From positions 62,001 to 126,000 of the forward strand of contig JBEULL010000033.1 of the NCBI GenBank assembly GCA_041287365.1: a stretch of 64,000 nucleotides of DNA, read 5' to 3'. The notes under the pieces are model-generated. The model was not told the origin of the DNA. It did no database searches and worked only from the letters and a program-made list of their open reading frames with translations. Shown piece by piece: positions 1 to 9,154 of this stretch; the first letter of the stretch is position 1, and each line of letters begins with the position of its first letter. The DNA is from JAQVIJ01 sp041287365. GTDB lineage: Bacteria > Desulfobacterota > Dissulfuribacteria > Dissulfuribacterales > DYLC01. The position numbers and the translations under genes were made by a program.

Positions 1-167
1 TAGGTTCGGGCGGGCCATATGCCCTGGCTGCGGCACGCGGGCTCATGAAACACACAGCACTTTCAGCAAAAGAGATAGCTGAAGAGGCCCTACATATAGC
101 GGCATCAATCTGTATATACACCAATGACAACATCACAGTAGAAACACTAGATATTGAAGGGAAATAA
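1..167 (+). CDS. hslV: ATP-dependent protease subunit HslV (3' end)
   Basis: This is the last ~54 codons of the proteolytic subunit of the HslUV (ClpQY) protease, read in frame from base 3 to the TAA at 165-167. The fragment has GSGGPYALAAARG, then a helical stretch and the ending IYTNDNITVETLDIEGK, which match the C-terminal part of HslV. HslV forms the threonine-protease dodecamer, capped in the cytoplasm by the HslU ATPase encoded 2 bp downstream. The N-terminal catalytic Thr lies outside the window. Confidence 0.93.
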   Translation, partial: GSGGPYALAAARGLMKHTALSAKEIAEEALHIAASICIYTNDNITVETLDIEGK

Positions 168-169
168 CC

Positions 170-1492
170 GTGGAACTTACGCCAAAACAGATAGTCACCG
201 AACTCGACAAATACATCATCGGCCAGAAAGAGGCCAAGAAGGCCGTGGCACTGGCCCTTCGCAACCGCTGGAGAAGACAACAGGTCACAGGTCCGCTCAA
301 GGACGAAATCGCGCCCAAAAACATCATTCTCATCGGTCCCACAGGCGTGGGAAAGACGGAAATCGCTCGCAGGCTGGCCAAACTCGCCAACTCACCCTTT
401 CTCAAGGTGGAGGCCACGAAGTTTACGGAAGTGGGATATGTGGGCAGGGATGTAGAGTCTATAATTCGAGATCTTGTGCATATTGCAGTGGATATGATCA
501 AGAATCAGGAACGGTCTCAGGTGGAAGAAAAGGCCAAGGCAATGGCGGAGGAACAGGTATTGGACCTGCTTCTGCCCAAACGCATCGAGGACACCGAGGC
601 AGAATTCAACACCACTCGAGAAAAGTTCCGTGAGATGCTGCGAGACGGCAAATTCAATGATCGTGTGGTGGAGATGGAGATAAGCCAAAAACCACCGGCA
701 GGCCCCATGATGGAGGTTTTTGCGGTCACCGGCATGGAGGATATGCAGAACAACCTGCAGGAGATACTTTCCGGCATATTCCCGGGCAAAAAGAAGCGGC
801 GCAAGCTCAAGGTGTCGGAGGCGCTCAGGCTCTTACAACAGGAAGCGGCTGCCAAGCTCATAGACATGGAAAAGGTCACGGAGCAGGCAGTGGCCATGGT
901 GGAGCAATCCGGCATCGTTTTTCTGGACGAAATCGACAAGATTGCGGCAAAGGGAAGTGGACACGGCCCTGATGTCTCCAGAGAAGGTGTGCAACGTGAC
1001 CTCCTGCCCATAGTGGAGGGCACCACCGTACACACCAAATACGGCTCCGTGCGCACGGATCATATCCTTTTCATAGCAAGCGGCGCATTTCATGTCTCGA
1101 AGCCTTCCGACCTGCTCCCTGAGCTGCAAGGCAGATTTCCCATTCGTGTAGAACTCCACTCATTGACACAAGAGGACTTCAAACGCATACTGCTGGAGCC
1201 GGAAAACGCCCTGATCCTTCAATACCAGGCCCTGTTGGCAACAGAAGGCATAAAAATCGTTTTCAACGATGAAGCCATCGAGGAAATCGCCCGCATCGCC
1301 TGCGATATAAACGAAAAGACCGAAAACATCGGAGCAAGGCGGCTGCACACGGTGCTGGAAAGGCTTCTGGAAGAGGTGTCATTCAACGCCCCTGACATGG
1401 GGCCACAGCAGATTGACATCACATCCAACTACGTTCGGGAACGGCTCAAGGATATCGTCAAGGATCAAGATTTGAGCAGGTTCATTTTATAA
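170..1492 (+). CDS. hslU: HslU, ATPase subunit of the HslUV protease
   Basis: This AAA+ unfoldase feeds substrates to HslV. The 440-aa length is normal for the family. A GTG start lies 2 bp after the hslV stop, so the two are coupled. Visible motifs are a Walker A GPTGVGKT at about residue 56, the family signature KFTEVGYVGRDVES after it, a Walker B VFLDEIDK near 250, and the sensor-2 stretch GARRLHTVLE near 390. The chain ends DLSRFIL, the HslU tail that inserts into HslV. The charged region around residues 130-230 corresponds to the I-domain. The gene is followed closely by argB, an order known from Geobacter-type deltaproteobacteria. Confidence 0.97.
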   Translation: MELTPKQIVTELDKYIIGQKEAKKAVALALRNRWRRQQVTGPLKDEIAPKNIILIGPTGVGKTEIARRLAKLANSPFLKVEATKFTEVGYVGRDVESIIRDLVHIAVDMIKNQERSQVEEKAKAMAEEQVLDLLLPKRIEDTEAEFNTTREKFREMLRDGKFNDRVVEMEISQKPPAGPMMEVFAVTGMEDMQNNLQEILSGIFPGKKKRRKLKVSEALRLLQQEAAAKLIDMEKVTEQAVAMVEQSGIVFLDEIDKIAAKGSGHGPDVSREGVQRDLLPIVEGTTVHTKYGSVRTDHILFIASGAFHVSKPSDLLPELQGRFPIRVELHSLTQEDFKRILLEPENALILQYQALLATEGIKIVFNDEAIEEIARIACDINEKTENIGARRLHTVLERLLEEVSFNAPDMGPQQIDITSNYVRERLKDIVKDQDLSRFIL

Positions 1493-1506
1493 TTCTGGAG
1501 AAACCC

Positions 1507-2412
1507 ATGACACTTGAAGACAACAGTATCAGGGCACATATCCTCACAGAGGCCCTACCCTATATTCAACGATTTTACGGCAAGACCATCGTCATCAAAT
1601 ACGGCGGACATGCCATGAAGGATGAGCGGCTCAAGGCACAGTTCGCTCAGGATGTGACTCTCATGAAATATGTAGGCATAAATCCCGTGATAGTGCATGG
1701 CGGAGGGCCTCAGATATCCCGCACACTGGAACGCATGGGCATTCAGCCCACATTCATCGAAGGTCAGCGAGTCACCGATGACGAGACAATGAGTGTGGTG
1801 GAGATGGTCCTGGTAGGCACGGTCAACAAGGAGATAGTCGGGCTCATCAACAGCCACGGAGCGCGTGCGGTAGGGCTTTCCGGCCGGGACGGTGACCTGA
1901 TTCAGGCGGAACGCATGAAGATATACCGGTATTCCGGCGACGAACGCCCTACTGAGATCATCGACATAGGCCGTGTGGGCAAGGTGGTCAAAGTCAACAC
2001 GGACTTGCTTACGGCCCTGGAAAGGGCGGGTTTCGTCCCTGTCATAGCACCGGTCGGCGTCGGACCAGACGGACAGGCATACAACATCAACGCAGATCTG
2101 GTAGCAGGGGCCATCGCCGCCGCGCTCAAGGCGGAAAAACTCATTCTGCTCACCGACATCATGGGTGTCATGAAAGAGAACGCAAATGGCGAAAAGGAAC
2201 TGATGCCTTCCATGACCGTAAATGAGGTCAAAAAGGCTCTGGAGGACGGCACTGCCACGGGCGGCATGATTCCAAAACTCAAATCCTGTCTGAAGACACT
2301 GGAACAAGGGGCTAAAAAGGCGCACATAATAGACGGCAGACAGGAACATGCCATACTGCTGGAACTCTTTACGGACAGCGGCATAGGCACAGAGATCACA
2401 GGCGAGGGTTAA
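1507..2412 (+). CDS. argB: Acetylglutamate kinase
   Basis: This enzyme phosphorylates N-acetylglutamate, the second step of arginine synthesis via acetylated intermediates. The 301-aa length is typical. The amino-acid kinase fold is shown by KYGGHAM near residue 30, VHGGGPQISRTLE near 60, and the ATP-site stretch LTDIMGVM near 215. The N-terminal extension before the kinase core (LPYIQRFYGKTIVIKYGG) resembles the arginine-sensitive hexameric forms, so feedback inhibition is possible but inferred. The start has CTGGAG upstream. argD follows 4 bp after the stop. Confidence 0.96.
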   Translation: MTLEDNSIRAHILTEALPYIQRFYGKTIVIKYGGHAMKDERLKAQFAQDVTLMKYVGINPVIVHGGGPQISRTLERMGIQPTFIEGQRVTDDETMSVVEMVLVGTVNKEIVGLINSHGARAVGLSGRDGDLIQAERMKIYRYSGDERPTEIIDIGRVGKVVKVNTDLLTALERAGFVPVIAPVGVGPDGQAYNINADLVAGAIAAALKAEKLILLTDIMGVMKENANGEKELMPSMTVNEVKKALEDGTATGGMIPKLKSCLKTLEQGAKKAHIIDGRQEHAILLELFTDSGIGTEITGEG

Positions 2413-2416
2413 AAAG

Positions 2417-3580
2417 ATGCAGGCACAAGACCACATAGCCAACACATACAGAAGGTTTCCTATAACCATCGTAAGGGGCGCAGGCACACGGGTCTGGGAC
2501 GACCATGGCCGTGAATATCTGGACTTCGTAGCTGGCATAGCTGTTTGCAGCCTGGGCCACTGTAATCCCGCAATCATTCAGGCCGCTCAGGCACAACTGG
2601 AACGCCTAGTGCACGTTTCAAATCTCTATTGGTCGCAGCCCCAGATGGAACTGGCGGAAATCTTATGCCGGCACTCCTTCGCTGATCGCGTGTTTTTCTG
2701 CAATTCGGGCACAGAGGCCATGGAATCCGCCATCAAACTGGCCAGACACAGAGGCCATGACCTGCATGGGCCAGATTGCTATGAAATCATATGTCTTGAA
2801 GGTTCCTTTCACGGCAGAACCATGGCCGCTCTTTCAGCCACAGGTCAGCGGGTATATCACAGGGGTTTCGAGCCCCTGATGCCGGGCTTCAAACACGTTC
2901 CACTGAACAACAGCCATGCCTTGAAAAGAGCGATTACCCACCGCACCTGCGCCATATTACTGGAACCCATTCAGGGTGAAGGCGGAGTACGCATAGCAAT
3001 GGACGAATTCCTGCAAACCGCCCGGCAGCTCTGCGATGAGCACGACCTTTTGCTCATGTTCGACGAAGTGCAGGTGGGAATGGGCCGAACAGGCAGTCTC
3101 TTCGCATATGAACAGACCTCCGTCACACCGGATGTCATGTGCCTGGCTAAGGCCCTTGGAAATGGGCTTCCCATCGGTGCCATGCTGGCCGGCGAGACCA
3201 CCATGACCCATCTCCCTCCAGGCAGCCATGCCTCTACATTTGGCGGAAACCCTGTTTCTTGTGCAGCGGCGCTGGAAGTGGTCAAGACCATGCTCTCTAA
3301 CGGTTTTCTGCAAGGGGTTCAAGAAAAAGGTGATTATCTGCAACAGGGCCTAACGGCAATAGCCGCACAACATTCAAACAAGGTCAAAGAAGTGAGGGGC
3401 AGAGGGCTCATTCAGGCCATGGAGTTTCGCAGTCCCATGCCTGACCTGGCCTTAAAGCTACTCGATCGGGGTATTCTGGCAATTCTGAGCCACGATACCG
3501 TGCTGCGCCTGATTCCACCGCTCGTGATCACCAAAGACGAGATCGACTTGCTTTTGAAGACATTACAGGAAATTCTGTGA
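2417..3580 (+). CDS. argD: Acetylornithine aminotransferase
   Basis: This is a PLP class-III aminotransferase that converts N-acetylglutamate semialdehyde to N-acetylornithine. The protein has 387 aa. Visible elements are FCNSGTEAMESAIKLAR for cofactor phosphate binding, LEPIQGEGG, the MFDEVQVGMGRTG stretch carrying the PLP-ring Asp, and CLAKALGNGLPIGAM with the Schiff-base Lys. It lies between argB and argF with 4- and 8-bp gaps, so it is certainly co-transcribed. Enzymes of this family often also serve as succinyldiaminopimelate aminotransferases, which cannot be decided here. Confidence 0.95.
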   Translation: MQAQDHIANTYRRFPITIVRGAGTRVWDDHGREYLDFVAGIAVCSLGHCNPAIIQAAQAQLERLVHVSNLYWSQPQMELAEILCRHSFADRVFFCNSGTEAMESAIKLARHRGHDLHGPDCYEIICLEGSFHGRTMAALSATGQRVYHRGFEPLMPGFKHVPLNNSHALKRAITHRTCAILLEPIQGEGGVRIAMDEFLQTARQLCDEHDLLLMFDEVQVGMGRTGSLFAYEQTSVTPDVMCLAKALGNGLPIGAMLAGETTMTHLPPGSHASTFGGNPVSCAAALEVVKTMLSNGFLQGVQEKGDYLQQGLTAIAAQHSNKVKEVRGRGLIQAMEFRSPMPDLALKLLDRGILAILSHDTVLRLIPPLVITKDEIDLLLKTLQEIL

Positions 3581-3588
3581 GGTAATCC

Positions 3589-4524
3589 ATGCAAAATACA
3601 TTCTCCAAACACTTGCGTTCCTTTTTAAGGATCGCCGACTTTGAAACAGAGGTTCTAAACAGCCTACTGGACCGTGCCTTCTACTGGAAAAACCAGCCTC
3701 GTCCCCATGAAACACCTGCTCGCGGCAAGGTCTTGGGAATGCTCTTTGAAAAGCCGTCCACGCGCACACGCATCTCCTTTGAAGCGGCCATGTATCAACT
3801 GGGGGGCAATGTGAGCTTTATGACAGGCAGAGACCTGCAGATAGGCAGGGGCGAACCATTGAAAGACACAGCCCGAGTCCTGTCCAGATACATAGACTGC
3901 CTTGCTGTGCGTACATTCGGCCAAAAGGTGGTGGAGGAACTGGCGGCCTGGTCTGATATTCCGGTAATAAACGCCCTTTCGGACATGTATCATCCATGCC
4001 AGATACTCTCAGATATCATGACGGTCATGGAGCACAAAGGCAGGGATGTAAAAGGACTCACCATCGCATGGATCGGAGACGGCAACAACATGGCCAATTC
4101 CTGGATAGAACTGGCGGTGCGTCTGGGCGTCAAACTGCATATAGCCTGTCCTTCAGGCTACGAGCCAGACTCCCAAGTGATGGGCTGGGCATTGGGACAG
4201 ATCAGTGATTCGCAAATCATGATCACTCATGACCCAAAAGAGGCAATAAAGGGTGCCGATGTGGTAAATACGGATGTATGGGCCAGTATGGGGCAGGAAT
4301 CAGAGGCAGAGAAACGCAAGAAGCTCTTTACACCATATCAGATAAATGCAGCACTGCTCTCTTCCGCTGCACCGGATGCCATAATTTTGCACTGCCTGCC
4401 AGCACATAGGGGAGAGGAGATCACCGAAGATGTACTGGAAGGCCCCCGCTCCGTAGTCTGGGATCAGGCCGAAAACAAGATGCACATACACAAGGCCATT
4501 TTAGAGTGGGCCATGGGGATTTAA
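3589..4524 (+). CDS. argF: Ornithine carbamoyltransferase
   Basis: This enzyme condenses ornithine with carbamoyl phosphate to give citrulline. The protein has 311 aa. It carries the carbamoyl-phosphate motif EKPSTRTRISFE near residue 50, HPCQILSD near 135, the ornithine-loop region around VNTDVWASMG, and the HCLPAHRGEEI catalytic Cys motif near residue 265. The start has GAGGT 6 bp upstream. It closes the visible arg run; argG and argH do not appear in this window. Confidence 0.96.
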   Translation: MQNTFSKHLRSFLRIADFETEVLNSLLDRAFYWKNQPRPHETPARGKVLGMLFEKPSTRTRISFEAAMYQLGGNVSFMTGRDLQIGRGEPLKDTARVLSRYIDCLAVRTFGQKVVEELAAWSDIPVINALSDMYHPCQILSDIMTVMEHKGRDVKGLTIAWIGDGNNMANSWIELAVRLGVKLHIACPSGYEPDSQVMGWALGQISDSQIMITHDPKEAIKGADVVNTDVWASMGQESEAEKRKKLFTPYQINAALLSSAAPDAIILHCLPAHRGEEITEDVLEGPRSVVWDQAENKMHIHKAILEWAMGI

Positions 4525-4560
4525 TCAAGCTCAGGCAACCCATCCTTGACATAGAAAGTC

Positions 4561-4600
4561 CAAAAAAAAATCAGGGGCACATTAAATGCGTCCCTGATTT
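4561..4600 (-). terminator. Rho-independent terminator of the DEAD-box gene
   Basis: On the minus strand a 9-bp stem (AAATCAGGG with CCCTGATTT) is followed by nine T residues, directly after the helicase stop. The hairpin sits between convergent genes and could also slow transcription arriving from argF, although the + strand T-tract is short. Confidence 0.75.
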
Positions 4601-4637
4601 CAATCAAACATTTTTCGAGGTTTTCTAACCCAATCGG

Positions 4638-6380
4638 TTAACGCCGTTTGACGCTGTCCCAGTCTGCCATCCAGACAGATGTGGAAGAACGACGCTTTTG
4701 CGGCGAAGTGGTGTTATTAGAACGGTCGCGATCACGGAATTCATCCTGCCTGGGATTTCCACCCCTTATCTTTATGCGAGTACCCGGCAAAGTATCGGGT
4801 CTATTATTCTGCCCACCGGCCTTGAATGAACGCACAGGTCTCCATTCCCCTGAATCACCTGCAACCCTGCGCCTTTTATCCGGCGAAAATGTGCTGTCAC
4901 TGCGCTCACGAAAACGTGGCTGGCTGACATTCCGCTCACCATGTATATTCGAAGAAGACACGGCGTCTTCCCTCTTCCATTGCCTGTTTTCATGAGAGAA
5001 TTCCCTTCTGTCGCCCCTTTCAAATGCGGCGTCACGATTGGGCCCTTCACTTCTTCTGCGGCCTGACTGCTGCGTGTTGCCGGAACGTTTAGCATGAAAA
5101 CCGTCTTCACTGCCATACCCGCCATAGGAACCTTCGCGTGAGCCACTCCTTGGGTTTCTTCTGCTGCCCGAAGAGGCAAAAGATCTGCTGAACCGCCCCC
5201 GGCCGCTTCTTTCGTCATTTCTTTCAGCGGACACAGGCTTGAAGCGAGGCTCGAGACCTGCAATAACATGCACCTGAATGGGTTTTCCTGTGTAATTTTC
5301 TATGGTGCGCACCATTGCCCTTTCGCGATAAGAAGCGAAGGTCATGGCAATGCCCTGCCTGCCTGCCCTGCCTGTCCTGCCGATACGATGGACATAGTCC
5401 TCGGCCTGTTTTGGCAGGTCGAAATTGATGACATGGGTTATGCCCAGGACATCGATGCCGCGAGCGGCCACATCGGTTGCCACCAACACCCGCACACGGC
5501 CATCCCTCAATCTCTGTAATGCCCTGTTGCGCTGGCCCTGATTCATGTCGCCATGAAGGGCCGCCGCAGAAAAACCGGCGGTCTGAAGGGTTACGGAGAG
5601 GTCTTCCGCAGATCTTTTGGTGGAGGTGAAGACAAGCGCCTGTTCCACGCTATCGTCCTGCAGGATTGCATTCAACAGATTCTCCTTGTGTGCCATGTCA
5701 TCGGTGAAGAAGAGCTGCTGCTCGATGAGTTGTTCGGCGACGGCAGGCGTGGAAACCGCTATGCGCGTAGGATTTGTGGTCAAACGCCGGGCCAGATTCC
5801 CCACAACGCCTTCGAGGGTGGCGGAAAAGAGAAGGGTCTGACGCTTTTGAGGAGTATGCGAAACGATCTCTTCGATATCGTCGATAAATCCCATGTCAAG
5901 CATACGATCCGCCTCGTCCAGAACCAGTATCTCTATTCTGCCGAAATCGATACGGCCCCGATGCAGATGGTCCAGCAGACGGCCAGGCGTGGCCACAACG
6001 ATATCCACAGGCTGACTCAACTGACGCAACTGCTGATTGTAAGAGGAACCTCCCACAAGACATGCAGTGCGCAGACGTTTGAGCCCGCTTCCATAGATAT
6101 CCGCTGCGGCTTGCACCTGTAACGCCAGTTCACGAGTCGGAGTCAGTACCAGAACACGAGGCCCACGGCCCTTGTTGGCTGCATTGGACTGCAAACGCTC
6201 CAGGGCTGGCAAAAGAAAAGCAGCGGTTTTACCGCTTCCAGTATGGGAAGAAACAAGCAGGTCAACGCCTTGAAGAGCGGCCGGAATGGCCTGTTCCTGC
6301 ACAGGAGTAGGCGTTGTATGGCCGGCTTTTGCAACGGATGCGAGGATAGAGGGGTTGAGTTCAAAATCTGAAAAATTCAT
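4638..6380 (-). CDS. DEAD-box ATP-dependent RNA helicase (RhlE-like)
   Basis: This 580-aa helicase has a complete DEAD core in residues 1-375: Q motif PTPVQEQAIP, motif I SHTGSGKT, Ia PTRELALQ, motif II DEAD, motif III SAT, and motifs V/VI ATDVAARGID and HRIGRTGRAG. Residues ~380-580 are a low-complexity Arg/Ser/Gly-rich tail, typical of RhlE-type enzymes and probably a non-specific RNA-binding extension. It would act in ribosome assembly or RNA turnover in the cytoplasm. It stands alone, with its own terminator and a long upstream gap that could hold a cold-responsive leader, but no conserved element was recognised there. Confidence 0.95.
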   Translation of the reverse strand: MNFSDFELNPSILASVAKAGHTTPTPVQEQAIPAALQGVDLLVSSHTGSGKTAAFLLPALERLQSNAANKGRGPRVLVLTPTRELALQVQAAADIYGSGLKRLRTACLVGGSSYNQQLRQLSQPVDIVVATPGRLLDHLHRGRIDFGRIEILVLDEADRMLDMGFIDDIEEIVSHTPQKRQTLLFSATLEGVVGNLARRLTTNPTRIAVSTPAVAEQLIEQQLFFTDDMAHKENLLNAILQDDSVEQALVFTSTKRSAEDLSVTLQTAGFSAAALHGDMNQGQRNRALQRLRDGRVRVLVATDVAARGIDVLGITHVINFDLPKQAEDYVHRIGRTGRAGRQGIAMTFASYRERAMVRTIENYTGKPIQVHVIAGLEPRFKPVSAERNDERSGRGRFSRSFASSGSRRNPRSGSREGSYGGYGSEDGFHAKRSGNTQQSGRRRSEGPNRDAAFERGDRREFSHENRQWKREDAVSSSNIHGERNVSQPRFRERSDSTFSPDKRRRVAGDSGEWRPVRSFKAGGQNNRPDTLPGTRIKIRGGNPRQDEFRDRDRSNNTTSPQKRRSSTSVWMADWDSVKRR

Positions 6381-6990
6381 GACAGTCCTTTCTTGTATAA
6401 GGCGGAAAAACCGCCAGGCTTGGAATAAGGCCAGCTATTCACGGCATGACCAGTGAGTGCGCCCAGTAAATAAACTTTGTAGGCTCGGCTTATGCGCCAG
6501 CAATCAACTGTGAACAGGCGCTGTTACATCGGCGCCAACCCACAATCAAACCCGTTACACCAAAATTATCCTACAAGAACAAAATGGCAACGGATACAGA
6601 CAGCCAAACCCCAAACAAGCCATACAACAAGCGAGGCGTCACCAGCTTATAGTGAATCGGGATTTACGAACTACATGAAAGGTCGGGGACGATGAATTTG
6701 ATTTAATGACTATAAAATCATTCCACTGAAAAAGCAATACAAAAAAACAAAAGATCTCTGGAAAGAGTTAAAAAAAACGTCACCATGCAGATTATAACAA
6801 TTTTTATGTTCAAGCCGTTAATTTCAGAATTTGTGCAAAGAATTACACAATAAATGTTTACAGAATGAAACGAGAGCATTTCAATCTGCAACAATTATTA
6901 GAAACACCCTGAAGCCATCCATTAAACCAAATCATCTAAAAATATCATTTAAATCAATAAGATACTAACAAAAATAATTTTCAGACCCAA
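6381..6990. other. Gene-free upstream region between divergent genes
   Basis: This ~600-bp AT-rich stretch separates the helicase gene from the UspA-like gene at 7113. A 67-codon open frame at 6492-6695 has no ribosome-binding site and no recognisable sequence, so it was not called. Near the 3' end a weak palindrome TTTC-AATCT-GCAA lies at 6879-6891. It is one base away from the TTGC-N5-GCAA sites found upstream of 10994. TTGTG-N10-CACAA is at 6831-6850. Nothing else was recognised. Confidence 0.5.
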
Positions 6991-7006
6991 TGGAATGAAT
7001 TTTGCT
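6991..7006 (+). promoter_or_regulatory. Putative sigma-54 (-24/-12) promoter for the UspA-like gene
   Basis: TGGAAT-G-AATT-TTGCT fits the spacing of the sigma-54 consensus TGGCAC-G-N4-TTGCW, with GG and GC exactly 10 bp apart. It lies ~107 bp upstream of the start at 7113. The -24 element deviates at two positions, so the call is tentative. Support comes from the sigma-54 response-regulator gene less than 1 kb away. Confidence 0.45.
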
Positions 7007-7112
7007 TAATACTATATACAGGTGCAAAAAACAGGAACAGCCAAAAAACAGAGAGTTTGTTCAAGGGCATCATACCACTATTCAAGCCAAATCAGGAGGC
7101 AAAAGAAAAGCC

Positions 7113-7634
7113 ATGCCAGAACCTTCCGATAGAGACAATTATATCACAAAGATAAAGGACTTTTTCAATCAGCACATGGCTGCAACCGCCTTAGCTGAAG
7201 AAGGGTTATCAAAAGCGGCGCTGGAAGTGCTGAACACCAAACCAACCGTCCTACTGGTAGTCGAAGGTGAAGGAATCGGAACTCGCACTTTGAAATATGC
7301 GGTTGACCTCTGCCATCGCACTAGTTCGGTGCTGGACATACTGCACGTCCATCGTCCTGACGCCAAAACCGATGACAGCACAGCCTCGATGCAACAAAAA
7401 GAAAGAACGGATAGCACACAATTTCTCACCACTCGAGAGGCCCAGCAAAAAGGCATGCTGGACATACCGTTTCGTGAACACACGGCCAACGGCAGGTTTA
7501 AGGACACCATTACATCCTTTTTACGCACCAGAAAACAGGTGATCTCCGTTGTCCTTGAGAAGCTCACATACTCTCGCTCCGCATCCCTCAAAAAACTGCC
7601 ACTGGGTCTGCCCTGCCCTTTGATAACCATATAA
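7113..7634 (+). CDS. UspA-like universal stress domain protein
   Basis: This protein of 173 aa starts at ATG 7113 behind CAGGAGG; an in-frame extension further upstream lacks a ribosome site. Residues ~12-40 carry the short helix MAATALAEEGLSKAALEVL. The same pattern recurs in the proteins at 10994 and 11178. From ~44 on, TVLLVVEGEGIG, the following helix and LDILHV look like the first strands and helix of a UspA fold. The usual C-terminal G-x2-G-x9-G-S/T nucleotide motif is not evident, so ATP binding is doubtful. A sigma-54-like promoter precedes it. The stop codon overlaps the target duplication of the 141-bp element that follows. Confidence 0.65.
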   Translation: MPEPSDRDNYITKIKDFFNQHMAATALAEEGLSKAALEVLNTKPTVLLVVEGEGIGTRTLKYAVDLCHRTSSVLDILHVHRPDAKTDDSTASMQQKERTDSTQFLTTREAQQKGMLDIPFREHTANGRFKDTITSFLRTRKQVISVVLEKLTYSRSASLKKLPLGLPCPLITI

Positions 7635-7635
7635 G

Positions 7636-7776
7636 GAGAAGTCCCAAAAATTAGGAGTTTTGTTAAATAGCAAGGCGCGAGAAGGCGAAAAAACGCAGCA
7701 TACTCTTCGTATGTGAGCATTTTTCGCTGACAAGCAACGCAGCTATCAGGCAAAAGAACAATTTTTGGGACTTTCC
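7636..7776 (+). mobile_element. 141-bp MITE-like element, copy A
   Basis: One of four 141-bp near-identical copies in the window. The ends are degenerate inverted repeats of GGGAAGTCCCAAAAATT, and the centre is the hairpin CATAC-TCTTC-GTATG. The flanks at 7632-7635 and 7777-7780 are both TAAG, a 4-bp direct repeat as expected of a target-site duplication. The left TAAG includes the TAA stop of the UspA-like gene. This copy is the most diverged at its ends and in the centre-left arm. It encodes nothing and lies between convergent genes, where its long palindrome could fold in RNA. Confidence 0.85.
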
Positions 7777-7807
7777 TAAGCATACAAGGCGGGGTTGCAT
7801 AGGGCTG

Positions 7808-9154
7808 TTACTCCACTCCCATCTTTTTGAGTTTGCGCCACAAAGACACCCTGTCTATTCCCAGAATATCGGCGGCCTTTTTCTTGTTGCCGCCGACCTG
7901 CTCCAGCACCCATTTTATATAGCTCGACTCCTGCTCTTCCAGAGCTGGCATTCGATCTTTCTTGGGGCGGAAGGTCTCTACAGCCAGATCAGGCAGGTCT
8001 TCCGCTCCTATGAGCTCTTTCTTTGCAAACACCACAGCCCTTTCCATCAGATTTTCAAGCTCTCGAACATTGCCAGGATACGAATAGGATCTGAGTATCT
8101 CCGCTGCGTCGGAATCGATTCCTGTCACATTTTTATTCATAAGATGCGCATACTTCTGCAGAAAAAAATGTGCCAGCAGCAGTATATCACTGGGTCTGGC
8201 CACAAGGGGAGGAATGTGCATATGCACCACATTTATGCGATAATACAGATCTTTTCTGAAATGTCCTTCCTGAACCATGGCTGCCACATCCCGATTGGTT
8301 GCAGATATGAAACGCACATCGATCGGCTGGGCTCGTGTGGCACCCAGCCGCAAAACCTCCTTTTCCTGAATGACGCGCAGTAGTTTCACCTGCATGGCTA
8401 GGGACATCTCAGCCACCTCGTCCAGAAAAAGGGTGCCGCCGTGAGCGGTCTCTATCAGCCCGGCCTTTGAACGATCGGCTCCGGTAAATGCCCCCTTCTC
8501 ATGGCCGAAAAGCTCGTTTGCAAGGAGTTCATCCGTAAAGGCCCCGCAGTTTATGGCAAGCATGGGGCCTTTGGACCGAGGGCTGTTTTCATGTATGAAA
8601 TTGGCAAGCAGTTCCTTACCGGTACCGCTTTCTCCTGTGATCAAGACATTACAGTCACTCTGAGCCACATCCTGGGCGGTCGCCAGCAACTTCAGCATGA
8701 CAGGGTCTTCAGTGATGATCTTGGAGGATTTCAAGCGCTTCAGCCGGTCTTTGAAATACGTTATGTCTTTTTTGAGATTCCTGTGATCCAGAGCCTGCTG
8801 TACCACCCTGCGTACCTCTTCGATCTGATAGGGCTTGGATATATAGTAAAAAGCCCCCATCTTTATGGCCTCCACAGCGGAATCGATGGTGGCAAAGCCG
8901 GTTATAATGACAACCTCGGTATCAGGCCACAACTCTCGAACGCGCTGCAATATCTTGAAGCCGTCTACCTTAGGCATCTTAAGGTCGGTCAAGACCACGT
9001 CAAATTCCTGATTGGCTATCAATTCCAATCCTTTGGCGCCGCTTTGTGAGGCTACTACGTCATAACCGGCCTTTGTAAGTATGTATTGCAGATTACGCAA
9101 TGCGACCTGTTCGTCGTCAAGCACCAGTATTCGGGCCTTGGTTTCATCACCCAT
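7808..9154 (-). CDS. Sigma-54-dependent response regulator (NtrC family)
   Basis: This 448-aa regulator has three domains. Residues 1-120 are a receiver domain with D13/D14 and phospho-acceptor D57 in VVLTDLKMP. Residues ~150-385 are an AAA+ activator domain with GESGTGKE, GAFTGAD for sigma-54 contact and FLDEVAEM. A Fis-type helix-turn-helix (KKAADILGIDRVSLWRKL) ends the chain. The ATG at 9154 was chosen because AAGGAGG lies 8 bp upstream; a longer frame has no such site. It overlaps the end of the histidine-kinase gene and so forms its two-component partner. Likely targets are the -24/-12 promoters at 6991 and 10910 (inference). Confidence 0.95.
   Translation of the reverse strand: MGDETKARILVLDDEQVALRNLQYILTKAGYDVVASQSGAKGLELIANQEFDVVLTDLKMPKVDGFKILQRVRELWPDTEVVIITGFATIDSAVEAIKMGAFYYISKPYQIEEVRRVVQQALDHRNLKKDITYFKDRLKRLKSSKIITEDPVMLKLLATAQDVAQSDCNVLITGESGTGKELLANFIHENSPRSKGPMLAINCGAFTDELLANELFGHEKGAFTGADRSKAGLIETAHGGTLFLDEVAEMSLAMQVKLLRVIQEKEVLRLGATRAQPIDVRFISATNRDVAAMVQEGHFRKDLYYRINVVHMHIPPLVARPSDILLLAHFFLQKYAHLMNKNVTGIDSDAAEILRSYSYPGNVRELENLMERAVVFAKKELIGAEDLPDLAVETFRPKKDRMPALEEQESSYIKWVLEQVGGNKKKAADILGIDRVSLWRKLKKMGVE

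Noticed and set aside
1555..2577. A 340-codon open frame antisense to argB and the start of argD
   Set aside because: It has no ribosome site and no recognisable domain, and it covers a strongly conserved gene on the other strand.
5553..6122. A 189-codon frame opposite the DEAD-box helicase
   Set aside because: The opposite strand carries all helicase motifs; this frame is a by-product of its codon use.
7169..7783. A 204-codon minus-strand frame across the UspA-like gene
   Set aside because: Its first ~24 residues come from translating the 141-bp element. The same peptide appears from copy C at 35300-35386, so the similarity is that of the repeat, not of genes.
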